Origin: Chryseobacterium joostei
GTDB lineage: Bacteria; Bacteroidota; Bacteroidia; Flavobacteriales; Weeksellaceae
DNA length: 64,000 bases
Assembly: GCF_003815775.1 (NCBI RefSeq)
Contig: NZ_CP033926.1
Span: 3,286,001-3,350,000, forward strand
Direction of reading: 5' to 3'
Shown here: one piece after another, positions 34,340-43,082 of the stretch
Position numbering within the stretch: position 1 is the stretch's first letter
How the letters are laid out: every line of letters begins with the position of its first letter
Program-made: the position numbers and the translations under genes
Notes under the pieces: generated by a model
Told to the model about the DNA's origin: nothing
The model's input: only the letters and a program-made list of their open reading frames with translations
The model's database searches: none

Positions 34340-36376
34340 ATGAAATCTATCGTATTAAAAACACAAATAATTTTTTTATTACTCTTTGGCTTTACCATAG
34401 CTTTGGCTCAAAATAGTATGAAAGTCCCAAATGACGCTATATTTTATATGGAAGTCAATGGGAAACAGCTTAATAATAAAATCAACTGGAACAAACTAAA
34501 TCCTTTATTGAATGAATTAAGTAAAAAAAGCAAAGAAAAGCTTTCATGGTCAGATTATTCCAAAACAGGAATCAAGTATGATGCTGTTCAATATCACTAT
34601 GCTAGTTTTAATGATTCTATTAAGACCTACAACACGCATTTTATCATTGATAATAAAGAAAAGTTTCAGGAGTTTATTAATTCTGTAAAGAGAAAAGGGC
34701 AGGAGGTATCAAAGAGAAATAACTATTCTTACGTAGATATCAATGATGATATTTTTATTGCATGGAATGGGAGCCGTGCGGCGCTTAGCATGATAAGTTA
34801 TACGAAGCCTTATAATGGTCTTTGGGCTGCGGAAGCTGTTGCAGACAGTGCAGTAGTAGCTATAGACAGCGTTGCAGTAGCAGTAGATGCCGTAGATGCT
34901 TATGCAGATGAGCCGGAAAAACCGTTTGATTATAAAGACGAAATAAAGAGCCTGAAAGAAGATATTCAATACCTGAAAGAAAGCATCAAAGATAACAATC
35001 GGGAAATCGCAAGAATTCAGAAAGACATCAAATACCTGCAAAAACATCATAAATATCCTAAAGAAAAAGAGAATGTTTTAACTCCGGAACAAGAAGAGGG
35101 AGAAGAAAGCTATGGCTCGGAGTATGAAGATGCCGAATCAGAAAAGGCTTACCAAAAAGAGCAGGATTCTATTCGCAGAGAAAACTTCAAGATTGTAAAA
35201 AAATATGCTGAAGATCATTTTGACAAATATTTCAGCTCTAACCTGGAAGTGGAAGCCTCTAAAGAAATGTTGACTTTCAGAGATGCGAATTCTGACGTTT
35301 TCGTTTATACAGATTATGGAAGAATCGTTAATGACGGAATCTACGGTAAAATGATGAATCGCTACGATTTTGGACAGGTTTTCCAGAAAATGTACAACTC
35401 AAATTCTGCATATAACCTGTATTTTGATAATGACAAAGTAAAGCTGATCAATAATTATCAGCACAAGAATACCGAGATTCAGAAAAATATTGCTTCAATT
35501 TACAAAGGCAAGAAAAATAAAAAGCTGCTGGAACTCATCAATGAAAAAAGCGTTGGTTACTATGCAGTTAATGTAAGTGGTGGTAAATGTTTTGATTTGA
35601 TGTACAGCCTTCTTCAGGATTCTGGAGACAGTGACAGTAAGTACAAAAAAGAGATGGAACTAATCATGGAGACCATGAAAATTGTTCTGGATGAAGAAGC
35701 TATTGCTAAAATTGCACCAGGAAACGGAATCTTCGTTTTAAATGAACTGAAATCCAAAAAAGTAGAATATACGGATTACGAATACGATGAGGATTATAAT
35801 GAAAAGGAAGTAAAGAAAACCAAAGATGTAGCGGTTCCTAACTTTACGTTCGCTTTTGCAACGGAAAATGAAGGCTACTGGAAACGTATTTTTAATCTAT
35901 TGATAACTAATAAAAAGCTGGCTAAAAAATTTACAAAAACAGGCGAGTTTTACTCTTTTAAAGAAAACGAAAAGACAGCAGGATACCTTGACCAATTGTT
36001 CTTTACAATAAAAGACGGTATTGTATATATAATGAGCTCTACAGAAAATATTCTTCCTACAACTCAATCTGATATTTCTAAAAAATGGGCAAAAGACTCT
36101 TCAAAATATCCTTTATCAGGAAGACTTGATCTGCAGAAGCTTTTAATTGGTTTAGATAAAGAGTTTAAAAGTCCTTCGGAAAGAAAAACATTGGATTTGT
36201 TTAGAAAAAATGTAGGTGAACTGTATTATAAAACTGAAGTAAAAGGAGAGAGCATACAAACAGAAATGAATTATAACATTAAAAATTCTTCTGAAAACAG
36301 TCTGATGTATTTCTTTGATCTGTTTAATGAGATTTTTAAAATAAAAGATTCGGAAAAAAAACCACAGATATTGTAG
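34340..36376 (+). CDS. Large exported protein with coiled-coil insert
   Basis: A 678-residue protein with a signal peptide (IIFLLLFGFTIALAQ, cleavage near residue 23). The N-terminal KVPNDAIFYMEVNGKQLNNKINW resembles the opening of DUF4836-type proteins. A charged coiled coil (about 200-240, KSLKEDIQYLKESIKDNNREIARIQK) and an acidic Glu-rich stretch are inserted before the second half. No enzymatic motif seen. Directly followed by a protein with the same opening pattern (36377), suggesting relatedness. Function unknown. Confidence 0.7.
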   Translation: MKSIVLKTQIIFLLLFGFTIALAQNSMKVPNDAIFYMEVNGKQLNNKINWNKLNPLLNELSKKSKEKLSWSDYSKTGIKYDAVQYHYASFNDSIKTYNTHFIIDNKEKFQEFINSVKRKGQEVSKRNNYSYVDINDDIFIAWNGSRAALSMISYTKPYNGLWAAEAVADSAVVAIDSVAVAVDAVDAYADEPEKPFDYKDEIKSLKEDIQYLKESIKDNNREIARIQKDIKYLQKHHKYPKEKENVLTPEQEEGEESYGSEYEDAESEKAYQKEQDSIRRENFKIVKKYAEDHFDKYFSSNLEVEASKEMLTFRDANSDVFVYTDYGRIVNDGIYGKMMNRYDFGQVFQKMYNSNSAYNLYFDNDKVKLINNYQHKNTEIQKNIASIYKGKKNKKLLELINEKSVGYYAVNVSGGKCFDLMYSLLQDSGDSDSKYKKEMELIMETMKIVLDEEAIAKIAPGNGIFVLNELKSKKVEYTDYEYDEDYNEKEVKKTKDVAVPNFTFAFATENEGYWKRIFNLLITNKKLAKKFTKTGEFYSFKENEKTAGYLDQLFFTIKDGIVYIMSSTENILPTTQSDISKKWAKDSSKYPLSGRLDLQKLLIGLDKEFKSPSERKTLDLFRKNVGELYYKTEVKGESIQTEMNYNIKNSSENSLMYFFDLFNEIFKIKDSEKKPQIL

Positions 36377-37612
36377 ATGAATAAAAAGAAAGTTATTGCC
36401 TCGTTTATTCTGTTACTGGCTGTTACGGCTTATTTTGTGCTTTTTTATAAGGATAAGAAGCTCAGGTTCATTCCTGAAAATGCTGATGCCGTTGTTTTAA
36501 TAGATGTAAAGAATCTGACGAGGCAATATATTTTCAGCCTGATCACCACCCCTTCACAATGGGGGAGTAAAACGAAAGGAAAAAGCTCAGCTTCTTTGAG
36601 AGAATCGGGGATCATAATCCCGGATTTTTTACAAATTTTCCACCTTAAAGGGACTGGGGTTTCAGATTGGTACAGTGTCCTAGAACTTAAGGATTCACAG
36701 AAATTTATTGCATTTTTAAAACAGCAAAAGTTTACCGATAAAGGGAAGAATGTTTTTCAAAAAGATCGTGTCTTTCTTAGTATAGAAGGTGAGAAATGTA
36801 TTGTAGGGACTTCCTATTCGGGTTTTGGGGCCATAAACAAGCAGATTTTTCAGGATTCACCAAAAAATATTTTAAATGCAGATCAGTTTACTCAAAATAC
36901 CACAGGGAGTGTTTCTTTTCTTTCAGGGCAGAAAATCCAAAATTTTTCTATTGAGCTAAAAGATGATGAAATTGAAATAAAAAACAATTCAAATCTGCAA
37001 TTTTTAAATACCATTGCTTCAAAAATTCAGAAAGGGAATCAATTTCTGGAGCTGGAACTAGACAAGGAAAACATCAGAAACTTTACCCGTTTTTTCAATA
37101 AAAACATTGCGGACTCCTCGCAATTTACTTCCTTAAAGGCCGCCTCAAATCTCGAACAGATAAATGACACCATTATCAGCTATGAATATGATGATAATTT
37201 CAATGAAGTTGAAAAGAAGAGCTTTCAAAAAATTACTCAACCGAATTACATCATTGACATCAAAAGTGATGATCCCAATAGAACATGGGAATATTTCCAG
37301 TCTAAAAAATGGATCAATGAAGAAAACCAATTCACAGCAATCCCTTTCTTGCCAAACGAAATCAGCCGAAATAGTAAAGGGATTATTATAAAATCAACCA
37401 GAAAGCCAGTATCACTATCTTCCCCGCAAAAAGAAAATTACATTCTCATCAGAAATAGTACTTTATTGTATTCTTCTTTGAAAACATTGAGTAACACCGA
37501 GAAAAAGATCATTTCTGACATCGATTACGTGTTGTATGTTAATAAATCAAAAGATTATTGGATGAAAATAAAAGCAAAAAATGGAGAATTACCCTTAATT
37601 TTACGATGGTAA
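36377..37612 (+). CDS. Exported or membrane-anchored protein of unknown function
   Basis: A 411-residue protein with a single N-terminal membrane anchor (IASFILLLAVTAYFVLFY, residues 9-26) and an extracytoplasmic body. It opens with LRFIPENADAVVLIDVKNLTRQYIF, parallel to the opening of the preceding protein, and shares the rest of its layout (SDWYSVLELKDSQKFIAFLKQQKF). The start codon follows the previous stop directly, so the two are cotranscribed and probably act together. No domain recognised. Confidence 0.7.
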   Translation: MNKKKVIASFILLLAVTAYFVLFYKDKKLRFIPENADAVVLIDVKNLTRQYIFSLITTPSQWGSKTKGKSSASLRESGIIIPDFLQIFHLKGTGVSDWYSVLELKDSQKFIAFLKQQKFTDKGKNVFQKDRVFLSIEGEKCIVGTSYSGFGAINKQIFQDSPKNILNADQFTQNTTGSVSFLSGQKIQNFSIELKDDEIEIKNNSNLQFLNTIASKIQKGNQFLELELDKENIRNFTRFFNKNIADSSQFTSLKAASNLEQINDTIISYEYDDNFNEVEKKSFQKITQPNYIIDIKSDDPNRTWEYFQSKKWINEENQFTAIPFLPNEISRNSKGIIIKSTRKPVSLSSPQKENYILIRNSTLLYSSLKTLSNTEKKIISDIDYVLYVNKSKDYWMKIKAKNGELPLILRW

Positions 37613-37640
37613 GTTTAAAAACCGGATAAAATCATCGTTA

Positions 37641-37979
37641 ATGGCTCTATCAGATATCGCATTGCTCAAAACCTTTACTCATTATTTTTTACATCTTGTT
37701 TTTCCTGTCTTTATTGCATTGGTTTTTTATCGTAAAAATTGGAAAAAAGCGTATTTTATTCTTCTTGCCACCATGTTGGTAGATCTGGACCATCTTTTTG
37801 CCAATCCGATCTTTGATCCGTCAAGAGAAAGTATAGGTTTTCATTTTTTACATTCTTATTACGCCATTGCGGTGTATTTTTTGCTGCTGTTCTTTAAAGG
37901 AAATATAAGAATTATAGGAATCGGGCTTCTGTTTCATATGTTCACAGATTATCAGGACTTTAATTTCTGGCCTCATTAA
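37641..37979 (+). CDS. Small membrane protein (DUF6122 type)
   Basis: A 112-residue protein with three or four membrane segments and conserved polar residues between them: HYFLHL, MLVDLDHLF, FHFLHSYY and GLLFHMFTDYQDF. Such spaced His and Asp residues recall the metal-binding pattern of YdjM-type membrane hydrolases. The family is probably DUF6122, function unknown. It lies 28 bases after the 36377 gene. Confidence 0.7.
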   Translation: MALSDIALLKTFTHYFLHLVFPVFIALVFYRKNWKKAYFILLATMLVDLDHLFANPIFDPSRESIGFHFLHSYYAIAVYFLLLFFKGNIRIIGIGLLFHMFTDYQDFNFWPH

Positions 37980-38045
37980 AATATTATTAATATTTTCTTT
38001 TAATATTTCAAAAGTTATAGATTTTTTGTATTTTGTAGTCGCTTT

Positions 38046-39116
38046 ATGAAACTTAGAGAACTTTTACATTATACCTATATTTTTCCTATCCTTGCTGTAG
38101 GGTACTACTTTTCCGGACTGATGGGAAGTGACGTTATTCATGATGTTATTGCCGGGATTTTACTTATTGGAAGCGTTTTATCGGCAGTGCATCATGCCGA
38201 AGTAGTTGCTCATAAAGTAGGGGAACCATTTGGTACCATTATTTTGGCGCTTTGTATCACCATTATTGAAGTTGCGCTTATCATCTCGCTGATGGTGGCC
38301 GGCGGAGATCAGGCGATCACGCTGGCAAGAGATACCGTTTTTGCCGCTGTTATGCTTATTCTTAACGGAATTTTAGGAATCTGTATTCTGGTAGGTGGCG
38401 TTAAATATCATGAACAGTTCTTTGCAAGAACTTCTGCCACCACTTATCTGGTGAGTATTGTTTCAATCCTTATCCTTACTTTGGTCCTTCCTAATTTTAC
38501 ATCAAGCGTCAATGGACCTTTCTATAATGAAGCCCAGCTTATTTTTATATCCATTGCCTGTCTTGTAATCTATGGTGTTTTCCTGATGGTACAGACCTTG
38601 CGCCACAGAAGCTATTTTATAGTTCCTGACGAACATCCTGAAGAACATTATATACCTACGTTAACTAAAACCCTTATAAGCTTTGTCTTTTTGGTGGTTT
38701 GCTTGGTTATTGTAGTTCTTATGGCAAAAGGTTTATCCGGAACCATTGAAGATATGGTACGAAGTCTGGGAGCACCAAAATCGCTTGTAGGAGTTATTAT
38801 TGCTGCTGTAGTTCTTCTTCCGGAGGGTGTTGCAGCCATTAGAGCAGCAAGAAGTAATCAGATTCAGTCTAGCTTAAATCTGGCACTAGGGTCAGCGCTT
38901 GCAAGTATTGGGCTTACCATTCCTGCAGTATCTACCGTTTGCATCATGTATGATATTCCTTTGGTTTTAGGATTGGATAAAAAAGATGTAATTTTGCTTT
39001 CCTTATCTGTATTTATTGTAATGCTTTCCTTGAGCCGTGGAAAAACCAATATCCTTTATGGAACAGTTCTATTGGTGAACCTGGCAGCCTATATATTTAC
39101 GGTGATTGTCCCTTAA
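38046..39116 (+). CDS. chaA: Ca2+/H+ antiporter, ChaA type
   Basis: A 356-residue member of the CaCA exchangers with ten to eleven helices. The two alpha repeats are visible: GEPFGTIILALCITIIEVALI (about 59-79) and GVIIAAVVLLPEGVAAIRAARSNQIQSSLNLALGSALASIGLTIP (about 246-290), each with the acidic ion ligand. ChaA in E. coli exchanges Ca2+, Na+ or K+ for protons at alkaline pH. Monocistronic. Confidence 0.9.
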   Translation: MKLRELLHYTYIFPILAVGYYFSGLMGSDVIHDVIAGILLIGSVLSAVHHAEVVAHKVGEPFGTIILALCITIIEVALIISLMVAGGDQAITLARDTVFAAVMLILNGILGICILVGGVKYHEQFFARTSATTYLVSIVSILILTLVLPNFTSSVNGPFYNEAQLIFISIACLVIYGVFLMVQTLRHRSYFIVPDEHPEEHYIPTLTKTLISFVFLVVCLVIVVLMAKGLSGTIEDMVRSLGAPKSLVGVIIAAVVLLPEGVAAIRAARSNQIQSSLNLALGSALASIGLTIPAVSTVCIMYDIPLVLGLDKKDVILLSLSVFIVMLSLSRGKTNILYGTVLLVNLAAYIFTVIVP

Positions 39117-39200
39117 AAGGTGAATTCACAAAGAATTTAAATTCTAAGAATAATGCTGTTTAATACGCTTTATCACATTTTTCAGATGGTTAAATAACAA

Positions 39201-39240
39201 AAAAGACCTACAATCTTTGTTCTGATTGTAAGCCCCTTTT
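39201..39240. terminator. Hairpin between convergent antiporter and fascin-like genes
   Basis: 7-bp stem TACAATC/GATTGTA (39209-39215 and 39224-39230), flanked by AAAAAAG on the left and CCCCTTTTTT on the right; it can serve either strand. Confidence 0.6.
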
Positions 39241-39260
39241 TTATAGACTGTATATTACTG

Positions 39261-39674
39261 TTAATCTTGAATTTCCCAAAGCTCTCCTTCTCCCTGATAG
39301 CCATTTTGCAGCCACATTTTATCAAATGCATGGCTAAGCGTTTTACCGACTTCTTTACCATAGCAGTTAAAAGAAACTTTATTAGGGCTATGTACTTTCA
39401 TTTCCCATTCTTCTCCTTCTCCCTGAATGCCTTTCTGAAGCCATAATTTATCAAAAGCATGACTTAAGTATAATCCATTCTCTTTGCTAATGCATTTTAG
39501 TGCGACTCTATTATTTGATAATTCTTCAAGAATAAAGACCTCGCCTAATCCCTGAATACCGTTTTGAAGGAAAACATTTCCATTTCCATGGCTTAAGAAT
39601 TTTCCTTTTTCTTTTCCTTGAGCTTGTAATAATACTACTGTAGCTGTTTTTACGTTTTCTTTAATGAGTTCCAT
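39261..39674 (-). CDS. Fascin-like beta-trefoil protein
   Basis: A 137-residue cytoplasmic-type protein built from three repeats of about 43 residues (cores at 24-49, 67-92 and 110-135) of the form G-x-x-LSHAFDK-x-WLQ-x-G-x-QGEGE-x-WE. Three repeats of this length with LSH and W/FLQ motifs match the beta-trefoil fold of fascin and hisactophilin. There is no signal peptide. Trefoils of this type bind actin, carbohydrate or other proteins; no ligand can be assigned. It stands alone, with 379 bp of non-coding DNA upstream. Confidence 0.78.
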   Translation of the reverse strand: MELIKENVKTATVVLLQAQGKEKGKFLSHGNGNVFLQNGIQGLGEVFILEELSNNRVALKCISKENGLYLSHAFDKLWLQKGIQGEGEEWEMKVHSPNKVSFNCYGKEVGKTLSHAFDKMWLQNGYQGEGELWEIQD

Positions 39675-40053
39675 GATTTCTGAGTTTTTTAGTTTCCTAC
39701 TCTAATTGCTTTTCGGATACCGCAATCAAAATTTGGTTTTAAGACGTCTTGAATAATTTTGATAAGGTAAAGGTAGAGATTAAAAATAGTTTTCGAATCA
39801 GTAGAAATACTTAAAAATCAGTTATTTGTGAAAGTAACGGAATGGTGAAATATTTTATTTTTTTTGATTATTGATGGACGTTTCCAACTTTTAATTAGAA
39901 ATAAGCTGTGGGTTAGTGATCAAAAAATTTTAAAAATTTCAGATGAAAAGATGCATAAATTTGAGTGATAATTTTTGAAAAGGGGATAGTATTGAATGTA
40001 GCAGAGGTTATAATAGAAAACCTGTTGTATTTCCAAATATATTATGTGTTTTG
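39675..40053. other. 379-bp non-coding region
   Basis: AT-rich spacer between two minus-strand genes. Near its left end, on the minus strand, lie GACGTC and ATTTTGATTGCGGTATCC, which loosely resemble the motif at 24496-24534 (TTTTG then CG-TATC). No ORF, hairpin terminator or consensus promoter is convincing in the remainder. Confidence 0.5.
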
Positions 40054-40434
40054 CTAAAGTCTTCTGGCTAATTCCATTTTAAAAGCCATCAATTTGGCAA
40101 TGTTTTCAGATTTATAAATCGCCATGTCTGCATTTTCACCTACAAAATTCTCTTCAATGGTGGTTCTCCATAGTTCCAGCCATCGGTCGAAGTGCTTTTG
40201 CTCCATCGCCTGAATTTCATTGATTGGAAAATGAACCCCCATAGGGTTGCCTTTATAACTCATCTGGCCAAAAAGAATAGATTCCCAAAAAGAATACATC
40301 TTGGGAAGATGTTTGTCCCAATCTACCTTGGCAACATCATTAAAAAAGAAACCAATGGTTTCATCCTTTATTACCTTTGTATAAAATGAATTGACAAGAT
40401 GTTCAATGTCTTCTCTTGATTCCAGCTTTTTCAT
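40054..40434 (-). CDS. Group III truncated haemoglobin
   Basis: A 126-residue 2-on-2 globin. Group III features: N-terminal DIEHLVNSFYTKV with B10 Tyr18, LPKMYSFWESILFG, and the proximal F8 His81 in MEQKHFDRWLELW. Group III globins are thought to handle oxygen, NO or peroxide; the physiological role varies. Monocistronic, with divergent KirBac gene upstream. Confidence 0.9.
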   Translation of the reverse strand: MKKLESREDIEHLVNSFYTKVIKDETIGFFFNDVAKVDWDKHLPKMYSFWESILFGQMSYKGNPMGVHFPINEIQAMEQKHFDRWLELWRTTIEENFVGENADMAIYKSENIAKLMAFKMELARRL

Positions 40435-40589
40435 GATTCAAATGTACTGCAAAATCAAATTGAATAAGTAATGATTCGATTGATAAAATTCATGAAAACA
40501 ATATTTTATCTTTGCATTTAGAATAGAGCAAAAGTCAAGGATAAAACTTTCTATTCTGATTAAACTATTAAAAAACAAATGATATAAAG

Positions 40590-41561
40590 ATGGCAAGAGG
40601 ATTCAGAAAAAAAATCCGTCAGAAAAATACTGAGAACAGTGGGTTTGGAAGCAATGCCTCAGGGAGATTCATCAATAAGGATGGGCTTCCAAATGTGAAG
40701 AGAACAGGCGTAAATGTTTTCAACAGGTTGAGCTGGTACCATACCATGCTGAATTTGTCGTCATTTCGCTTTATTTCTTATCTGGTCGTTGCTTATATCC
40801 TCATTAATCTTGTATTTGCAATGATCTATTACCTCATCGGGGTAGAGCATCTTACAGGAATAGACAAGAGTGATCCACTGAATGAGTTTATTGATGTGTT
40901 CTTTTTCAGCTCACAGACCTTTACTACAGTTGGCTATGGAAGAATTGCTCCGGTTGGTTTTATGGCGAGTTTGGTAGCTACTTTTGAAGCTTTTCTAGGA
41001 TTGCTTACCTTTGCCATTGCAACGGGACTTTTCTATGGGAGATTTTCAAGACCAAGGGCTTATTTAAGATTTTCTGATATAGCAGTGGTAGCCCCTTTTC
41101 AGGATTCTACCGCTTTAATGTTCAGATTAGCTCCTTATAAAAATAATGCACTTACGGACGCCGATGTCATTGTATCTACGGCTATTGAAGTGATTGAAAA
41201 TGATGTTCCCAAGAGTAATTTTTACAGACTGGATACTCATTTAAGCAAAATAAACACCTTAGCTCTGAATTGGACCGTTGTTCATAAAATTGATGAAAAT
41301 TCCCCGTTTTATGGGTTTTCAGAGAATGATTTTAATAATATTGATATTGAAATTATTGTACAGATACGTGCATTTGATGAAGTTTTTTCAAATACGGTAG
41401 TTCAAAGATCATCCTATGTTACAGGTGAGATTGTTTATGGTGCAAAATTTGTCCCGATGTATTATCCTAATAAAGGTAATCTTGCCACCATTTTAGATTT
41501 GGATAAGATCAATGAACATCAGAAAGCAGAACTTCCTGTTCAGGCAGGAAATAAAGAATAA
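40590..41561 (+). CDS. Inward-rectifier K+ channel (KirBac type)
   Basis: A 323-residue potassium channel subunit: a slide-helix region before the first membrane helix (about 62-85), pore helix and selectivity filter TFTTVGYG (residues 110-117), second helix (about 123-145), then the cytoplasmic immunoglobulin-like Kir domain (about 150-310; ALMFRLAPYKNNALTDADVIV, LNWTVVHKIDENSPFYG). Forms tetramers. The next gene starts directly after its stop. Confidence 0.92.
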   Translation: MARGFRKKIRQKNTENSGFGSNASGRFINKDGLPNVKRTGVNVFNRLSWYHTMLNLSSFRFISYLVVAYILINLVFAMIYYLIGVEHLTGIDKSDPLNEFIDVFFFSSQTFTTVGYGRIAPVGFMASLVATFEAFLGLLTFAIATGLFYGRFSRPRAYLRFSDIAVVAPFQDSTALMFRLAPYKNNALTDADVIVSTAIEVIENDVPKSNFYRLDTHLSKINTLALNWTVVHKIDENSPFYGFSENDFNNIDIEIIVQIRAFDEVFSNTVVQRSSYVTGEIVYGAKFVPMYYPNKGNLATILDLDKINEHQKAELPVQAGNKE

Positions 41562-42050
41562 ATGAATTTAGATTTTTATAAAAAGCAGGCTTTACAAAAG
41601 CAGAAAGAACATAAAAAGTTTTTGGATGGATTAAAGAAAAAACCACCCAAAAATCTTGATTATGTTGTGCAGGAAACCCATGATGAAGTTTTTGAAGAAA
41701 TAGACTGTTTACAGTGTGCGAATTGCTGTAAAACAACAGGACCTCTTTATACAGAAAAGGATATTGAACGTATCTCCAAGCATCTTCGTATGAAGTCCGC
41801 TGATTTTGAAGCTAAGTTTTTAAGGGTAGATGAAGATGATGACAAAGTATTGCAGAACCTTCCCTGTTTTTTCCTCAATAATGACAATACCTGTTCTATC
41901 TATGAAGTAAGACCAAAGGCCTGCAGAGAATATCCGCATACAGATCGTAAAAAAATTTATCAGATCAATCATTTGATGCTGAAGAATACGGTAATCTGTC
42001 CGGCGGCCTTTGTATTTGTAGAGAAAATGATGAAGAATATAGCCAAATAA
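41562..42050 (+). CDS. YkgJ-family cysteine-cluster protein
   Basis: A 162-residue protein of the zinc/iron-chelating YkgJ family. The cluster reads CLQCANCCK (residues about 47-55), with further cysteines in LPCFFLNNDNTCSIYEVRPKACREYP and VICPA. Such proteins hold a metal or Fe-S centre; function is not settled. No signal peptide. It follows the KirBac gene with no gap, so the two are cotranscribed. Confidence 0.88.
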   Translation: MNLDFYKKQALQKQKEHKKFLDGLKKKPPKNLDYVVQETHDEVFEEIDCLQCANCCKTTGPLYTEKDIERISKHLRMKSADFEAKFLRVDEDDDKVLQNLPCFFLNNDNTCSIYEVRPKACREYPHTDRKKIYQINHLMLKNTVICPAAFVFVEKMMKNIAK

Positions 42051-42228
42051 AGGCTTATTAATGGTGTGTTGATAGGATATGTTTTTACACTTAGTAGTAA
42101 AATTCGGGACTCAATATTGTTTTGCAAAATCCTCTTAAATAATTATAAAGTCCGTTAAATAAAATACTTACACATAATTTTATAAATGATGGCTCGTTTA
42201 CTTTAAACAATCATTTAAATATTACATT

Positions 42229-42537
42229 ATGAAAAAGTTAATTTTAACGGCGGCATTTACATTAGTCGGAGTAATCGCAGTATCAGCCCAAACAGACACG
42301 AAGAAGCCTACTGAAACCACGACTAATACCCAAACAACAACCCAAAATCCACCTCAAAAAGCTGAAGCCACAACAGAATGGAATACGTCTTCTACAACAA
42401 GTGGACAAAGTACAACAACGGGATCCTCCACAGCAAGTCCGGTAGCTGAAGCAACTACAAGCACGGGAACAGCAACGGAACCAACTACACCTGCAGAAGC
42501 TACAAAACAAGAAAAGAAATCTAAAAAGAAAAAGTGA
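42229..42537 (+). CDS. Exported Thr/Ser-rich low-complexity protein
   Basis: A 102-residue protein: signal peptide ending VSAQ (about residue 21), then about 75 residues almost made of Thr, Ser, Ala, Pro, Glu and Gln (TETTTNTQTTTQNPPQ ... STTSGQSTTTGSST), and a Lys-rich tail (QEKKSKKKK). No domain is expected. It is probably a periplasmic or surface protein with extended conformation. Followed by a strong terminator. Confidence 0.72.
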   Translation: MKKLILTAAFTLVGVIAVSAQTDTKKPTETTTNTQTTTQNPPQKAEATTEWNTSSTTSGQSTTTGSSTASPVAEATTSTGTATEPTTPAEATKQEKKSKKKK

Positions 42538-42562
42538 TCGTACTTTAGTAAACTCTAGTCGG

Positions 42563-42596
42563 AATCCTGAAATCTTGTATTTCAGGATTTTTTTTG
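42563..42596. terminator. Terminator between convergent genes
   Basis: Perfect 11-bp stem, arms 42563-42573 and 42579-42589, loop CTTGT, then a run of T. Also overlaps the 3' end of the minus-strand DUF1801 gene. Confidence 0.85.
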
Positions 42597-42950
42597 CCCG
42601 ATTTCTTCCTTTTTGAAGTCTACAATTCTATTAACCAAATCCAAAGGAATATTTTCATTGATAGGAAACTGTACAGCTCCCTTAGAAAATTTGTAGTTTC
42701 TTTCCTTAAAATCCTTTTCAAAATTTCTGATTCCCTCAGCGCCGGGATAGAATCCGATGTGTTTTTTATACCCTGCAAAATAAACCAGAGGTTTACCCAT
42801 ATATTTGAAAGCAGGCATTTGATATCCAATATATTCCTCAAGGTCCGATACCCGAGAGTGAATGGACCTTCTTAGCTCAAGAAGCTTTTCCTGAACATCT
42901 ATCGGGAACATAAGGATGTATTCGTCAATATCTTTAAAGGTATTTTTCAT
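42582..42950 (-). CDS. DUF1801/YdhG-type protein
   Basis: A 122-residue protein of the DUF1801 family (also called YdhG or iron-chaperone-like): MKNTFKDIDEYILMFP ... LLELRRSIHSRVSDLEEYIGYQMPAFKYMGKPLVYFAGYKKHIGFYPG. The open frame runs up to 43001, but the first 17 codons there would encode a hairpin terminator (42967-42991), so the start at 42950 is strongly favoured. Biochemical function unproven. Confidence 0.82.
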   Translation of the reverse strand: MKNTFKDIDEYILMFPIDVQEKLLELRRSIHSRVSDLEEYIGYQMPAFKYMGKPLVYFAGYKKHIGFYPGAEGIRNFEKDFKERNYKFSKGAVQFPINENIPLDLVNRIVDFKKEEIGQKKS

Positions 42951-42966
42951 TATTATAAAAATAAAA

Positions 42967-42991
42967 AAAGTGCTGCATATAGCAGCACTTT
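42967..42991 (-). terminator. Hairpin terminator upstream of the DUF1801 gene
   Basis: 10-bp stem with arms 42967-42976 and 42982-42991, loop ATATA, followed on the minus strand by a T-run. It is the second of two hairpins after gdhA. Confidence 0.72.
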
Positions 42992-43041
42992 CTCCTTTCA
43001 CTTTTTACTTTTTTCCCATTATCCCGGGAACAGGCTATATC

Positions 43042-43071
43042 AAAAAAGGTCGGGAGTTTTTCCCAACCTTT
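43042..43071 (-). terminator. Terminator of gdhA
   Basis: 11-bp stem with one wobble pair (arms 43045-43055 and 43061-43071) and a six-T tail on the minus strand, starting 11 bases after the gdhA stop. Confidence 0.8.
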
Positions 43072-43082
43072 GTTTTTTCATG

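Noticed and set aside
39675..40053. Possible hidden small gene
   Set aside because: All frames are interrupted by frequent stops and no start with export signal or promoter box is visible.
42283..42510. Cys-rich minus-strand frame
   Set aside because: Antisense shadow of the Thr/Ser-rich gene: ACA/ACG codons read backwards give Cys and Arg.
42951..43001. N-terminal extension of the DUF1801 gene
   Set aside because: These codons coincide with a perfect hairpin terminator (42967-42991) and the family begins at MKNTFKD.
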